In this document: positions 49,908 through 59,226 of the stretch, piece by piece
Numbering within the stretch: position 1 is the first letter of the stretch
Layout of the letters: each line of letters opens with the position of its first letter
NCBI RefSeq assembly: GCF_000975155.1
Contig: NZ_BBRG01000001.1
Location: forward strand, 1 to 64,000
Source: Demequina globuliformis
GTDB lineage: Bacteria; Actinomycetota; Actinomycetes; Actinomycetales; Demequinaceae
Reading direction: 5' to 3'
DNA: 64,000 nt
Position numbers and translations under genes: made by a program
Notes under the pieces: model-generated
Told to the model about the DNA's origin: nothing
The model's input: only the letters and a program-made list of their open reading frames with translations
Database searches by the model: none

Positions 49908-50540
49908 TCACGACCATGCCCGCCAGGCTCCCCTGACGTGCTTCAAGGTCCGACGTGCCTCAACGATCCGCTCGCGTGGGAATTCTTTGGCGCGAGACTC
50001 CCCCGCCTGGCTGCCCGCCGGGTATGTCAGTCGGAATCCGACGCGCGCCCGGGGTCCACGCCCCACCCACTCGTCAAGCCCTCCGGCGGCGACAGCGAAG
50101 ACGACCTTTTCCAAGTCGTCAGCCGACTCTTGCCACGACTCGTCACACGCGTCGCATCCGCACACCGGGTAATGCTCGTCGAGCAGGGCGCCTACATGGA
50201 GCTCGACCCCTGGGTGATCGTTGAGCACAAAGGTCAGTGGAGCGCAGCGCGGATCCCGTGGTCGCAATCGCACGGCACGCACAGTCTCGCGTCCAGAGCC
50301 ACGGATCAGGTCACGTACAACGTGCTCGCCCTCGTCCACCTCTACGTCGTACGTCGCAATGAGATTGTCAATGAGGGCGTTCGCGACCGTATGCAACGGC
50401 GCGAACCGCTCCGGGTGCGCGCATACGGAATAGGTGTCGTCTGGCGGCGACATGTCCCAGCGGTTGCCGTAGTCGATGACGGCTCCGTGCTCATCGCGGA
50501 AAATATCCTCCACAATCTCTGGCCGTCGGTACACACTCAT
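49908..50540 (-). CDS. Hypothetical protein (DUF6226-like)
   Basis: A 210-residue soluble protein. It has a Tyr-rich N-terminus (SVYRRPEIVEDIFRDEHGAVIDYGNRWD) and a zinc-like cysteine cluster CGCDACDESW. A C-terminal GLDEWVGRGPRARVGFRLTYP segment follows. I recall similar actinobacterial proteins listed as DUF6226, but cannot verify it. ATG 50540 has AGGA eight bases upstream. Function unknown. It is divergent from the next gene. Confidence 0.7.
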   Translation of the reverse strand: MSVYRRPEIVEDIFRDEHGAVIDYGNRWDMSPPDDTYSVCAHPERFAPLHTVANALIDNLIATYDVEVDEGEHVVRDLIRGSGRETVRAVRLRPRDPRCAPLTFVLNDHPGVELHVGALLDEHYPVCGCDACDESWQESADDLEKVVFAVAAGGLDEWVGRGPRARVGFRLTYPAGSQAGESRAKEFPRERIVEARRTLKHVRGAWRAWS

Positions 50541-50593
50541 GCGGCGATCCTGCCACGCGGCTGGCTTCACGACACCTCGGGTAGCCTCCAAGA

Positions 50594-51469
50594 ATGAGGA
50601 TGCGGCGCCGCTTTGACTCCTACCCCGTCAGGCAGTCCAAGTCGGAAGCCATGCCGTGGACGACTCCCCCGGGAGGCCCGCTCAGTCGACGCCGCTGGTG
50701 GCGTCGCAAGCCGCTTCTACAGCCCATGCCGTACCCGGGGATCGACGACGCCCCGGAGTACCCGATCGACTCCGGTGAACAATCGTGGCCGCGTGTGGGC
50801 GAGCCAGGGTTCACGGTTGCAGGCTTGTGTGATTTGGACGCCGAGTCCGTCACGCGCGTGTTCCTACCCTTTGTGCTCAACGGCGACCCGGATGCTCCCG
50901 ACGTCGACGGGCGTCGCACCTGGGCTCGGATGCTCACGCCGCTCGGAATCGACGTGACCGCGGACCTCACTTTGCGGGACGAGGTCGCCGCCGGGCGAGT
51001 GCCTGAGGATGGCTTCGACGATGCAGAGGGGAACTGGTACTGGCACGAGGGCGGCGTAGAGCCTCACACGTGGGGCGTGCTGTCGCGCGCGATCACCGAT
51101 GCCGGACTGACCGATCAGATCGACATCATCGGATGGACGGTCTATGCCGAGAACGTGATCTGGGGCAACGCCGGCGCGCGCACTATTCCGTCACGGGACG
51201 GCGGAGTGTGGTGGGCGGACGGGCACCACATCCGAATCCGCGGCGCCACGCTCGCGGATGTTGACCAGTTCGCGTCCTATAGCGGCACAAGGTTCCCACT
51301 TGCACTCATCGCGGCAGACGGCTCGTACTTGGTGTCCGCGCCCGGCTATTCGGATTCGCTGTATGTCTCAGGGCCGATGCGCCTCGCGGAGTCCCTGCGC
51401 GAGCACGGGTTGGAGTGCGCACCGGTGGACCCGACATCGGACGCGTTGCTGCCTTCGAGTCACGACTAG
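50594..51469 (+). CDS. Hypothetical soluble protein, Trp/Asp-rich
   Basis: A 291-residue protein with a basic first 40 residues and an acidic, aromatic-rich remainder (WTVYAENVIWGNAGARTIPSRDGG; GGVWWADGHHIRIRGATL). No family recognised. TAGCCT (50582-50587) lies six bases before ATG 50594 and there is no Shine-Dalgarno, so the transcript is probably leaderless. One GGGCCGATGC copy lies at 51371-51380 inside the gene. Confidence 0.7.
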   Translation: MRMRRRFDSYPVRQSKSEAMPWTTPPGGPLSRRRWWRRKPLLQPMPYPGIDDAPEYPIDSGEQSWPRVGEPGFTVAGLCDLDAESVTRVFLPFVLNGDPDAPDVDGRRTWARMLTPLGIDVTADLTLRDEVAAGRVPEDGFDDAEGNWYWHEGGVEPHTWGVLSRAITDAGLTDQIDIIGWTVYAENVIWGNAGARTIPSRDGGVWWADGHHIRIRGATLADVDQFASYSGTRFPLALIAADGSYLVSAPGYSDSLYVSGPMRLAESLREHGLECAPVDPTSDALLPSSHD

Positions 51470-51597
51470 CCCAGGCAGCAACGACGCCCGCCGGCTGCTC
51501 ACAGGTACGGGGTCCCCACCAGGCGAACCCGATTCGCACCCGCGCCCTCGAGCGCGAGTAAGAACAGGGGCAAAGGAGCGTTCAGGCACGCCCGGGG

Positions 51598-52080
51598 TTA
51601 CACCTGCGTGGCGAAAGCCGCCGAGCGCAATTGCAGTTCAGCGATCTGGACCTGGCGTGCTTCCTCGACGTCGAAGCCCTCGTACCAAGTCTTGGGTGGC
51701 CGGCGAGCATTCGCCGAACATTGGAAGTCTTCACAGATCAGCGAGCTCAGCGTGTCGCCGTTCTTCCCGGCTTTGCCCGAGCGTTTGGCGTTGTACAGGA
51801 CTACGTCGTTGGGCAGCGTGGCGTCATTGCACCACGAACACTGCGCGCGCGTGCGTGGCCTGGACCCCGGGTGGCGGAACAAGAGGCCCAGAAGGCCTCC
51901 CTCGAGGGTGGGGATCACGGCGTAGGACCTGCGCCCCAGCTTGGGGTCACGCCAACCGAGGAGGTCGAGGCGGTCCCACTCGATCGCCTCAAAGTCGGCG
52001 GGAAGCGTGAGATCCGCGACTTCCTTGCGGGACGCGTTGATGAACGAAGCTCGGACAGTTGTGTCGGTCAGGGGAATCAT
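51598..52080 (-). CDS. FBP-domain protein (FusB-like, EF-G-binding treble clef)
   Basis: A 160-residue protein. The C-terminal half has the zinc-binding arrangement CSWCNDATLPNDVVLY...CEDFQCSANARR, matching the FBP/FusB C-terminal domain that binds elongation factor G and frees it from stalled ribosomes. FusB proteins also give fusidic acid resistance, but short actinobacterial members are mostly uncharacterised. ATG 52080 was chosen as the only start before conserved sequence. Confidence 0.8.
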   Translation of the reverse strand: MIPLTDTTVRASFINASRKEVADLTLPADFEAIEWDRLDLLGWRDPKLGRRSYAVIPTLEGGLLGLLFRHPGSRPRTRAQCSWCNDATLPNDVVLYNAKRSGKAGKNGDTLSSLICEDFQCSANARRPPKTWYEGFDVEEARQVQIAELQLRSAAFATQV

Positions 52081-52305
52081 AGGTATCGCTTTCTGCGACG
52101 CCCGGGCACGCGCCAAGCGGCCCTGGGCGGAGTTTTCGAGGTCGACGCTGTGGGCTGCTCCTCGCGGAGCAGCCCGGGGCGGGATCACCTGGTGCCGGCG
52201 CAGTGCGCGCCGACTACCTCCTGAAAACTCATACTTTGAGTGTAAACGCGCTCGGCGTACGCGTGCGCCAGGTCTGCTGGCGATGCACACGTGTGCCGAT
52301 GCGTA

Positions 52306-52343
52306 GACACGGGCGCCCGACCACAGGTGGCAGCGCCCGTGTC
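52306..52343 (-). terminator. Terminator-type hairpin downstream of the helicase gene
   Basis: GACACGGGCGC (52306-52316) and GCGCCCGTGTC (52333-52343) are perfect 11-base arms with a 16-base loop. It begins 18 bases after the helicase stop codon in the direction of transcription. No T tract. Confidence 0.7.
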
Positions 52344-52360
52344 CACACGGTCAGCGAGAG

Positions 52361-53854
52361 TTAACGCGAGCGACGCCCGCCGCTACGACCCGCAGAGAAG
52401 TCAGCCGCAGAGCGGTTGCTGGCCTGCGTTGCGCGCCCACCCGAGCGGCTTCGGTTGCCTCCACCCTGTCCGGGCTTGGATGAACCGTGGCCGGCGTCGT
52501 TGCGGTGACCGTTTGCAGTCGCGGAGCGGCCTTCACCGTTGCCGCGCCCACCCTGGCCACGAACGCGTCCGCGGGCGCCGCCATTGCGGTCGCCGGGCTG
52601 GCCGCCACCGTTGCGGTTGCGACCACGCCCGTTGCCGCGGCCACCCCCCTGCTGCTGCTTGGGAGCCTCGGGCGACGGCTTCACGTAGGGAGCAACCTCA
52701 CCGATGAGGGCAATCACCTGAGACGACGTCGCGTTGACGGCCTCAGGCGTGACGGTGATCTTTGCACGTCGAAGGAGCTGGTCCGCGTCCCGGCGCTGCT
52801 CCGGAAGGACCAGCGTCACCACGTCACCGGAGGTGCCGGCGCGAGCCGTGCGTCCGGAGCGGTGCAGGTACGCCTTGTGCTCGGCTGGCGGGTCAACGTG
52901 GATGACGAGCTCGATGCCGTCGACGTGCACGCCGCGCGCAGCCACGTCCGTGGCCACGAGCACCTTGACGTCACCGGACGCGAATGCTGCGAGGTTGCGG
53001 TCGCGGGCGTTTTGCGACAGGTTGCCGTGCAGGTCAACGGCGGGGATGCCATCGGAAGCGAGCTGCTTTGCCAGGCGCTTCGCGTGGTGCTTAGTGCGCA
53101 TAAAGAGGATGCGCCGACCAGTTCCCGATGCCAGGGCGCGGACGACTTCCTTCTTGGCCTCAGCATCGGCGACACGGAACACGTGGTGTGTCATCGCCTC
53201 CACGGGGCTCTCGGCGCTGTCCACACTGTGGGTGGTGGGGTTGTCGAGGAAGCGGCGGACTAGTTTGTCGACACCGTTGTCCAAGGTCGCGGAAAACAGC
53301 AGGCGCTGCCCGGCCTTGGGCGTGGCGTTCATGATGCGGGTCACGCCGGGCAAGAAGCCCAGGTCAGCCATGTGGTCGGCCTCGTCGAGAACGGTGATCT
53401 CGATGGAGTCGAGAGAGACAATGCGCTGCTTCATCAAGTCCTCGAGCCGCCCGGGGCAGGCCACGACAATGTCGACGCCCTGCGCCATTGCGCGTTCCTG
53501 GCGAGACTGGTTGACGCCGCCAAAGATGGTCGTGGTCTTCATTCCATACGCCGCGGCAAGCGGGGCGAGGACGGCGTCGATCTGGGTGGCGAGCTCACGG
53601 GTGGGAGCAAGCACAAGCGCACGGGGCCGGCCCGGCTGAGCCTTGCCACGCTTGGCGCCCAGGCGGGCGACGATGGGCAACGAGAATGCGAGCGTCTTGC
53701 CGGATCCGGTTTTTCCGCGGCCTAGGACATCGCGTCCGGCCAGAGTGTCGGGAAGGGTGTTCTCCTGAATGGGGAACGCGGTGTTCTTGCCCTCGCGGTC
53801 GAGGACATCAGTCAAAGCGGTGGGCACGCCGAGTTCGGCGAAAGAGGTGGCCAT
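52361..53854 (-). CDS. DEAD-box ATP-dependent RNA helicase with Gly/Arg-rich tail
   Basis: A 497-residue RNA helicase. It has the Q motif region (AFPIQENTLP), Walker A GRGKTGSGKT near residue 50, PTRELATQI, DEAD near 156, SAT and HRSGRTARAG. The C-terminal ~110 residues are Gly/Arg/Asn-rich repeats (RGG-like), likely for RNA binding. It remodels RNA, often at low temperature or in ribosome assembly. ATG 53854 starts the family N-terminus. A long intergenic stretch upstream may be a long 5' untranslated leader. Confidence 0.95.
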   Translation of the reverse strand: MATSFAELGVPTALTDVLDREGKNTAFPIQENTLPDTLAGRDVLGRGKTGSGKTLAFSLPIVARLGAKRGKAQPGRPRALVLAPTRELATQIDAVLAPLAAAYGMKTTTIFGGVNQSRQERAMAQGVDIVVACPGRLEDLMKQRIVSLDSIEITVLDEADHMADLGFLPGVTRIMNATPKAGQRLLFSATLDNGVDKLVRRFLDNPTTHSVDSAESPVEAMTHHVFRVADAEAKKEVVRALASGTGRRILFMRTKHHAKRLAKQLASDGIPAVDLHGNLSQNARDRNLAAFASGDVKVLVATDVAARGVHVDGIELVIHVDPPAEHKAYLHRSGRTARAGTSGDVVTLVLPEQRRDADQLLRRAKITVTPEAVNATSSQVIALIGEVAPYVKPSPEAPKQQQGGGRGNGRGRNRNGGGQPGDRNGGARGRVRGQGGRGNGEGRSATANGHRNDAGHGSSKPGQGGGNRSRSGGRATQASNRSAADFSAGRSGGRRSR

Positions 53855-54208
53855 ACGAGTGGGTGAGCCTTTCGGGCTACGGGCCGATGCGCACGTGCTT
53901 GCGCGCGACAGTCTCCCTGCGTTCAGGGCACCGGCCATGGTGGCGAATCGCGAAGGTGTCCGCGTTCGTTCGCCGAAGAGAGGATTTCTACGAGCCGCGC
54001 GAGTCTAGGGACTGGCGCTGGCGAGAAGGAGAAGCAATCTGCGACGCGTGCCCGGCGCTAGCCGGACACAATCATCAATCATAGCAGGTGGGTTGCGCGC
54101 ACCTGCGTGTGGAGACAAAAAGAGGCGGGCACTGCAGGAGAGACTCCCACGGTGCCCGCCTCCGTTCGGACGAGGTTCAGGACCTCACCCAGACACTTGT
54201 GCGGCAGC
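53855..54208 (-). other. Long intergenic stretch upstream of the helicase gene
   Basis: About 354 bases without a gene. It holds one GGGCCGATGC motif (53881-53890) and an inverted repeat GCAGGTG/CACCTGC (54085-54107). A minus-strand TATGAT (54084-54079) immediately follows that repeat and could be the helicase promoter -10. The terminator hairpin of the upstream gene lies at 54118-54162. If TATGAT is used, the helicase mRNA has a leader of roughly 215 bases. Confidence 0.4.
54118..54162 (-). terminator. Rho-independent terminator of the small membrane-protein gene
   Basis: On the minus strand, GAGGCGGGCAC (54162-54152) and GTGCCCGCCTC (54132-54122) form an 11-base stem, followed directly by TTTTTG (T run at 54121-54117). 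It ends transcription from the gene at 54209-54364. Confidence 0.85.
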
Positions 54209-54364
54209 TTAGAACCAGTGCTTTCGCCCGCCGATGCTCCGGCCGGTGGCGCCCAGCAGCGCCAGGACGGCTCCGACGACCATCAATACGATGCCGATCG
54301 TCTGGAGGATGCCAATCGACGCCAACAGGCCGATGAGGAAAAGAATCAGACCAAGAATGATCAC
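54209..54364 (-). CDS. Small DUF6131-like membrane protein
   Basis: A 51-residue hydrophobic protein with two transmembrane helices (VIILGLILFLIGLLA; TIGIVLMVVGAVLALLG) and the C-terminal motif GRSIGGRKHWF. This pattern is common in tiny actinobacterial membrane proteins listed as DUF6131. GTG 54364 gives the family N-terminus; an upstream in-frame ATG at 54433 would add 23 residues. A clear terminator follows. Confidence 0.7.
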   Translation of the reverse strand: MIILGLILFLIGLLASIGILQTIGIVLMVVGAVLALLGATGRSIGGRKHWF

Positions 54365-54459
54365 TGCGTTTCCAATCTGTCGCGGCTTCAGTTTTGAAGC
54401 CGTGCTGTTTCTGTCGCCATCGGTAACGCACAACGTCCCACGTATCTTCCCGATCGATC

Positions 54460-54499
54460 AAAAAACATTGAGAGACTCTCCGTGCGCGTATCGGCACGG
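54460..54499 (-). terminator. Terminator region downstream of pheT
   Basis: On the minus strand, CCGTGC (54499-54494) and GCACGG (54485-54480) form a stem. A compact GAGAG/CTCTC palindrome (54480-54470) and a run of six T (54465-54460) follow. It lies about 80 bases beyond the pheT stop. Confidence 0.55.
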
Positions 54500-54575
54500 C
54501 CCTCGCATTCGCACGATGTCGCCCACAGACTTCAGTGGCATCCGGGGTGTGTGTCCGCGGTTGGCCAGTAGGGAT

Positions 54576-57284
54576 CTACCGCAACTGCGCCTCGAACTGT
54601 TCCGCAGCCGCAGCAATGATCGCCTCGCGCACCGCGAGCACCTCGTCGCCCGACAGGGTGTGGTCGGCGGCACGCAGGCGCACGTTCACGGCAACGGACT
54701 TGAGCCCTTCACCGATCTGCTCGCCTTCGTACACATCGAACACGGTGGCGTCCTCGACCACGTCTCCCCCGGCCTCCCGCACAGCAGCGACAAGGTCACC
54801 GGCAGCCACCTCACGAGAAACGACGAACGCGAAGTCCTCCTTCGCCACGACCTGCTGCGACACGGGGACGGCGCCCACGATGGTTCCCTCGCCTGCGTCG
54901 ATCAGCGGGTCGAGCACAACCTCGAACGCGACGGAGCGGGCGGGCAGGCCGAGCGTCTCGCACACCTTGGGGTGCAGTTCACCCGCGTGACCCACGAACT
55001 CGCCGGTCGGCAGCCAGTACGTCGCGCCGCGGCCCGGGTGCCACGGCATGCGCGAGCCCTGGGTGACGACAATCTCCACGCCAGCGGCACGAGCGACGCG
55101 CTCCACAGCCGCGAGGGAGTCCTCCCACGACCACGCGGTGGCGTGTCCGTTCCAGCCGGCGCGCACGCGGTTGCCGGCCATAATGCCGGCCACGCGGCGC
55201 TCCTGGCCCGGCAGAGCCTCGTTGAGCGCACGAATCTCGTCGGGCGTGATGCGGCCATCAGTGTGGTCCGCGATCGCTACATCGCCAATGTTCTTGGCCT
55301 GGTACGCACGGCCCAGTTCGTAGACAGCGATGTCCTGCTCGCCGCGCCCCAGGTTGACCTTTACCGCGTCCACGAGCGACGCGAGCATCGTCGTGCGCAT
55401 GAGCGGCAGCTCTGCAGACAGCGGGTTCGCGAGACGCACGACGTCGCGGCGAGGGTCCACGTCCGGGATGCCGAGTTCGTCGAGTCGCGACTCCGCGATG
55501 AAGGGGTACGTGAGGACCTCAGTTAGCCCCGACTCAGCGAGGGTGCGCGCCACGGAACGGCGCACGCGCTGGCCGTGCGTGAGGCCACGCCCGGGAGGCG
55601 CGACCGGCAGCACGGAGGGCAGGTTGTCGTAGCCACGCAGGCGAGCGACTTCCTCCACCAGATTGACCGGTTCGGTCAAGTCCGGGCGCCAGGTCGGAGG
55701 AGTAACCAGAACTCTTGATACGAGATCTGCAGAGATCCCTTCCGATGACCCAATCAGCAATCCGCCGAAAGTTTCATAGTCCAATGGGTGCAGGGCGCGA
55801 TGAATCTGCTCTTCTGGAGAATCACCTATCGCGACAACTGCGCACCCTACTTCTTCGAGGGCTGCCACAACCTCCTCGGGCGAGTACTCCACACCCACAA
55901 TGAGGGACGGGAACGCCACGTCCATCGCGATTGCAGCGGGAGCCACGGTGGTGTCGACGTCCGTGTAGACGTCCTCGATCTCACCGCCGCCGTGCGTCTG
56001 CATCAAACGCAACGCGCGCTCCACAGCCGCGAGCTGCACCCGGGTGTCCACGCCGCGCTCAAAACGGCGCGACGCCTCGGAGCCCAGCTTGTGCCGGCGG
56101 GCCGTGCGGGCGATGGAGATGGGGTTGAAGTGCGCGGCCTCGAGCAGAATGTCGGTCGTCACGTCGGAGACCTCGGTCTCCGCGCCACCCATGACGCCTG
56201 CCATGCCAATCGCACGCGCACCGTGTCCGCCAAGGGAGTCCGCGATGAGCAGGTCCTCGGTGTGCAGCGAGCGCGTGGCGTCGTCCAGCGTGGTCAGCTT
56301 CTCCCCAGCGTGAGCGCGACGCACCACGATGGGCTCCGTCAGCGTTCCCAGGTCGTACGCGTGCAGCGGCTGGCCGAGCTCGAGCATCACGTAGTTGGTG
56401 ACGTCGACGGCCAGCGAGATGGGTCGCATGCCCGCCTGGTCCAGGCGGCGCTTCATCCACGCGGGCGAAGCGGCCGTGGGGTCAAACCCGCGCAGACGGC
56501 GCGCCACGAACCGATCGCAGCCCACGGTGCCGCGCACCGGAGCCTGGTCCTCGACGACCACAGCGAAACCGTCACCGGCCGTACCGGTGACCGGGACATC
56601 GGCCGGATCCCGGAACTCCTGCCCCGTCGCGTGGCTGTACTCACGCGCCACTCCGCGCACGGAGAAGCTGTAACCGCGGTCGGGGGTGACGTTGATCTCC
56701 AGGGTCGCCTCATCGAGGCCGAGCAGGGAGATGGCCGATGCTCCGGGCACCAGGTCCTCGTCGCTCACGAGCCCGGGGAAAGTCACCTCGGACTCCCCGG
56801 ACGGGGACGCCAGCACGATGATGCCGTCGTGGTCCTCTCCCAGGGCCAGTTCCTTCGCGGAGCAGATCATGCCGTCGGACCAGTGGCCGTACGTCTTGCG
56901 CCCGCCAATGGCGAAGTTGCCTGGCAGCACGCCGCCGGGCAGGATGCACACCACGTAGTCGCCCTCGTGGAAGTTGTGCGCACCGCACACGATGCCCTTG
57001 GAGGCGGGGTACTCCTCTTTGTTGTCCGGCTTGTGACCCGGACCTGCGGGGTCGTTGTGCTCACCGACGTCCACGCGGCAGTAGTTCACCGTCTTGCCGT
57101 TGGAGGCGACCTCCTTGACGAGCGTCATGACGCGTCCGATGACGAGCGGACCGGACACGCCGCCGCCCTCGATGCCTTCTTCTTCCAGGCCAACCTTGGC
57201 GAGCGCCGCCGCGACGTCCTCGGCGGTGTGACCGTCAACGAGGGAAACGGACTCTTCGAGCCACTTGAGTGGAACCTTAGGCAC
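54576..57284 (-). CDS. pheT: Phenylalanyl-tRNA synthetase beta subunit (with inserted segment)
   Basis: Beta chain of the alpha2-beta2 PheRS, which charges tRNA-Phe and edits Tyr-tRNA. It has an N-terminal tRNA-binding OB domain (~40-155), B3/B4 editing core, B5 domain, and C-terminal anticodon-binding domain. At 902 residues it is about 40 longer than usual. The excess lies in the B5 region between EEVGCAVVAIG and VTPPTWRPDL (about residues 485-525), where the DNA (55701-55840) drops to about 50% GC. The start is GTG 57284, directly after the pheS stop. Confidence 0.96.
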   Translation of the reverse strand: MPKVPLKWLEESVSLVDGHTAEDVAAALAKVGLEEEGIEGGGVSGPLVIGRVMTLVKEVASNGKTVNYCRVDVGEHNDPAGPGHKPDNKEEYPASKGIVCGAHNFHEGDYVVCILPGGVLPGNFAIGGRKTYGHWSDGMICSAKELALGEDHDGIIVLASPSGESEVTFPGLVSDEDLVPGASAISLLGLDEATLEINVTPDRGYSFSVRGVAREYSHATGQEFRDPADVPVTGTAGDGFAVVVEDQAPVRGTVGCDRFVARRLRGFDPTAASPAWMKRRLDQAGMRPISLAVDVTNYVMLELGQPLHAYDLGTLTEPIVVRRAHAGEKLTTLDDATRSLHTEDLLIADSLGGHGARAIGMAGVMGGAETEVSDVTTDILLEAAHFNPISIARTARRHKLGSEASRRFERGVDTRVQLAAVERALRLMQTHGGGEIEDVYTDVDTTVAPAAIAMDVAFPSLIVGVEYSPEEVVAALEEVGCAVVAIGDSPEEQIHRALHPLDYETFGGLLIGSSEGISADLVSRVLVTPPTWRPDLTEPVNLVEEVARLRGYDNLPSVLPVAPPGRGLTHGQRVRRSVARTLAESGLTEVLTYPFIAESRLDELGIPDVDPRRDVVRLANPLSAELPLMRTTMLASLVDAVKVNLGRGEQDIAVYELGRAYQAKNIGDVAIADHTDGRITPDEIRALNEALPGQERRVAGIMAGNRVRAGWNGHATAWSWEDSLAAVERVARAAGVEIVVTQGSRMPWHPGRGATYWLPTGEFVGHAGELHPKVCETLGLPARSVAFEVVLDPLIDAGEGTIVGAVPVSQQVVAKEDFAFVVSREVAAGDLVAAVREAGGDVVEDATVFDVYEGEQIGEGLKSVAVNVRLRAADHTLSGDEVLAVREAIIAAAAEQFEAQLR

Positions 57285-58578
<1,294 letters not shown>

Positions 58579-58700
58579 ATGTTCAGGGTACAGGGCCGAT
58601 GCCGCGGCGGCTTGCGCTGTGGAGTGGCACATTTTGGCTGGTGAAGCGCCGCTAGACAGCGAAATGGAGCCATCTGGCGGGATGTGGGGCGGGCTGGCGC

Positions 58701-59162
58701 TTAGGCAGCGCCGATGATCGAGGGAATCAGCAGCAAGATCATGACACCGGCCGCCGTGTTGATCAGCGGCAGAGCAATCCGTAACGCACGGGGCATCGGC
58801 TCCAACTTCACCACACGCACGGACATAAAGAACAGCACGAGGCCCAGGATGAGTCCCAGCAGTCCCCCGATGAAGGCCAAAAGTAGTGGCGCGAACATCA
58901 CCGCACGCTCCACCGGCGAAGCGTGAGAGCCGAACGCGAACACCTCCTCGCCCTGCCATCCCAACTTTTGGAACCCAGGCAAGATGCCCGTCGAACGCAA
59001 CTCACCCACGTCTCCCCCGCGCATCGGAATCCGCCACGCACCCTTGGTGCGGGAGACAGGTTCGCCGTCGAGCAGAATCGAGTAGAAGATGCCCTGGGCG
59101 CCGCGAATCTGCACTGTGCCCTGAGCTCCGGGCAAATCCAGATCGGTGATGTCGTGACTCAT
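58701..59162 (-). CDS. Membrane protein of unknown function
   Basis: A 153-residue protein. A soluble beta-rich N-terminal part (GAQGIFYSILLDGEPVSRTKGAWRIPMRGG) resembles other single-domain actinobacterial proteins. Two C-terminal hydrophobic helices follow (about 85-112 and 125-150). A GAGG ribosome binding site precedes the ATG. No family secured. Confidence 0.75.
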   Translation of the reverse strand: MSHDITDLDLPGAQGTVQIRGAQGIFYSILLDGEPVSRTKGAWRIPMRGGDVGELRSTGILPGFQKLGWQGEEVFAFGSHASPVERAVMFAPLLLAFIGGLLGLILGLVLFFMSVRVVKLEPMPRALRIALPLINTAAGVMILLLIPSIIGAA

Positions 59163-59226
59163 GTGTACCTCGTTTCCAGGCTGAGGCTACCAAGCCTGTG
59201 TTTCCGGGCCGTGACGGTGATGGAGC

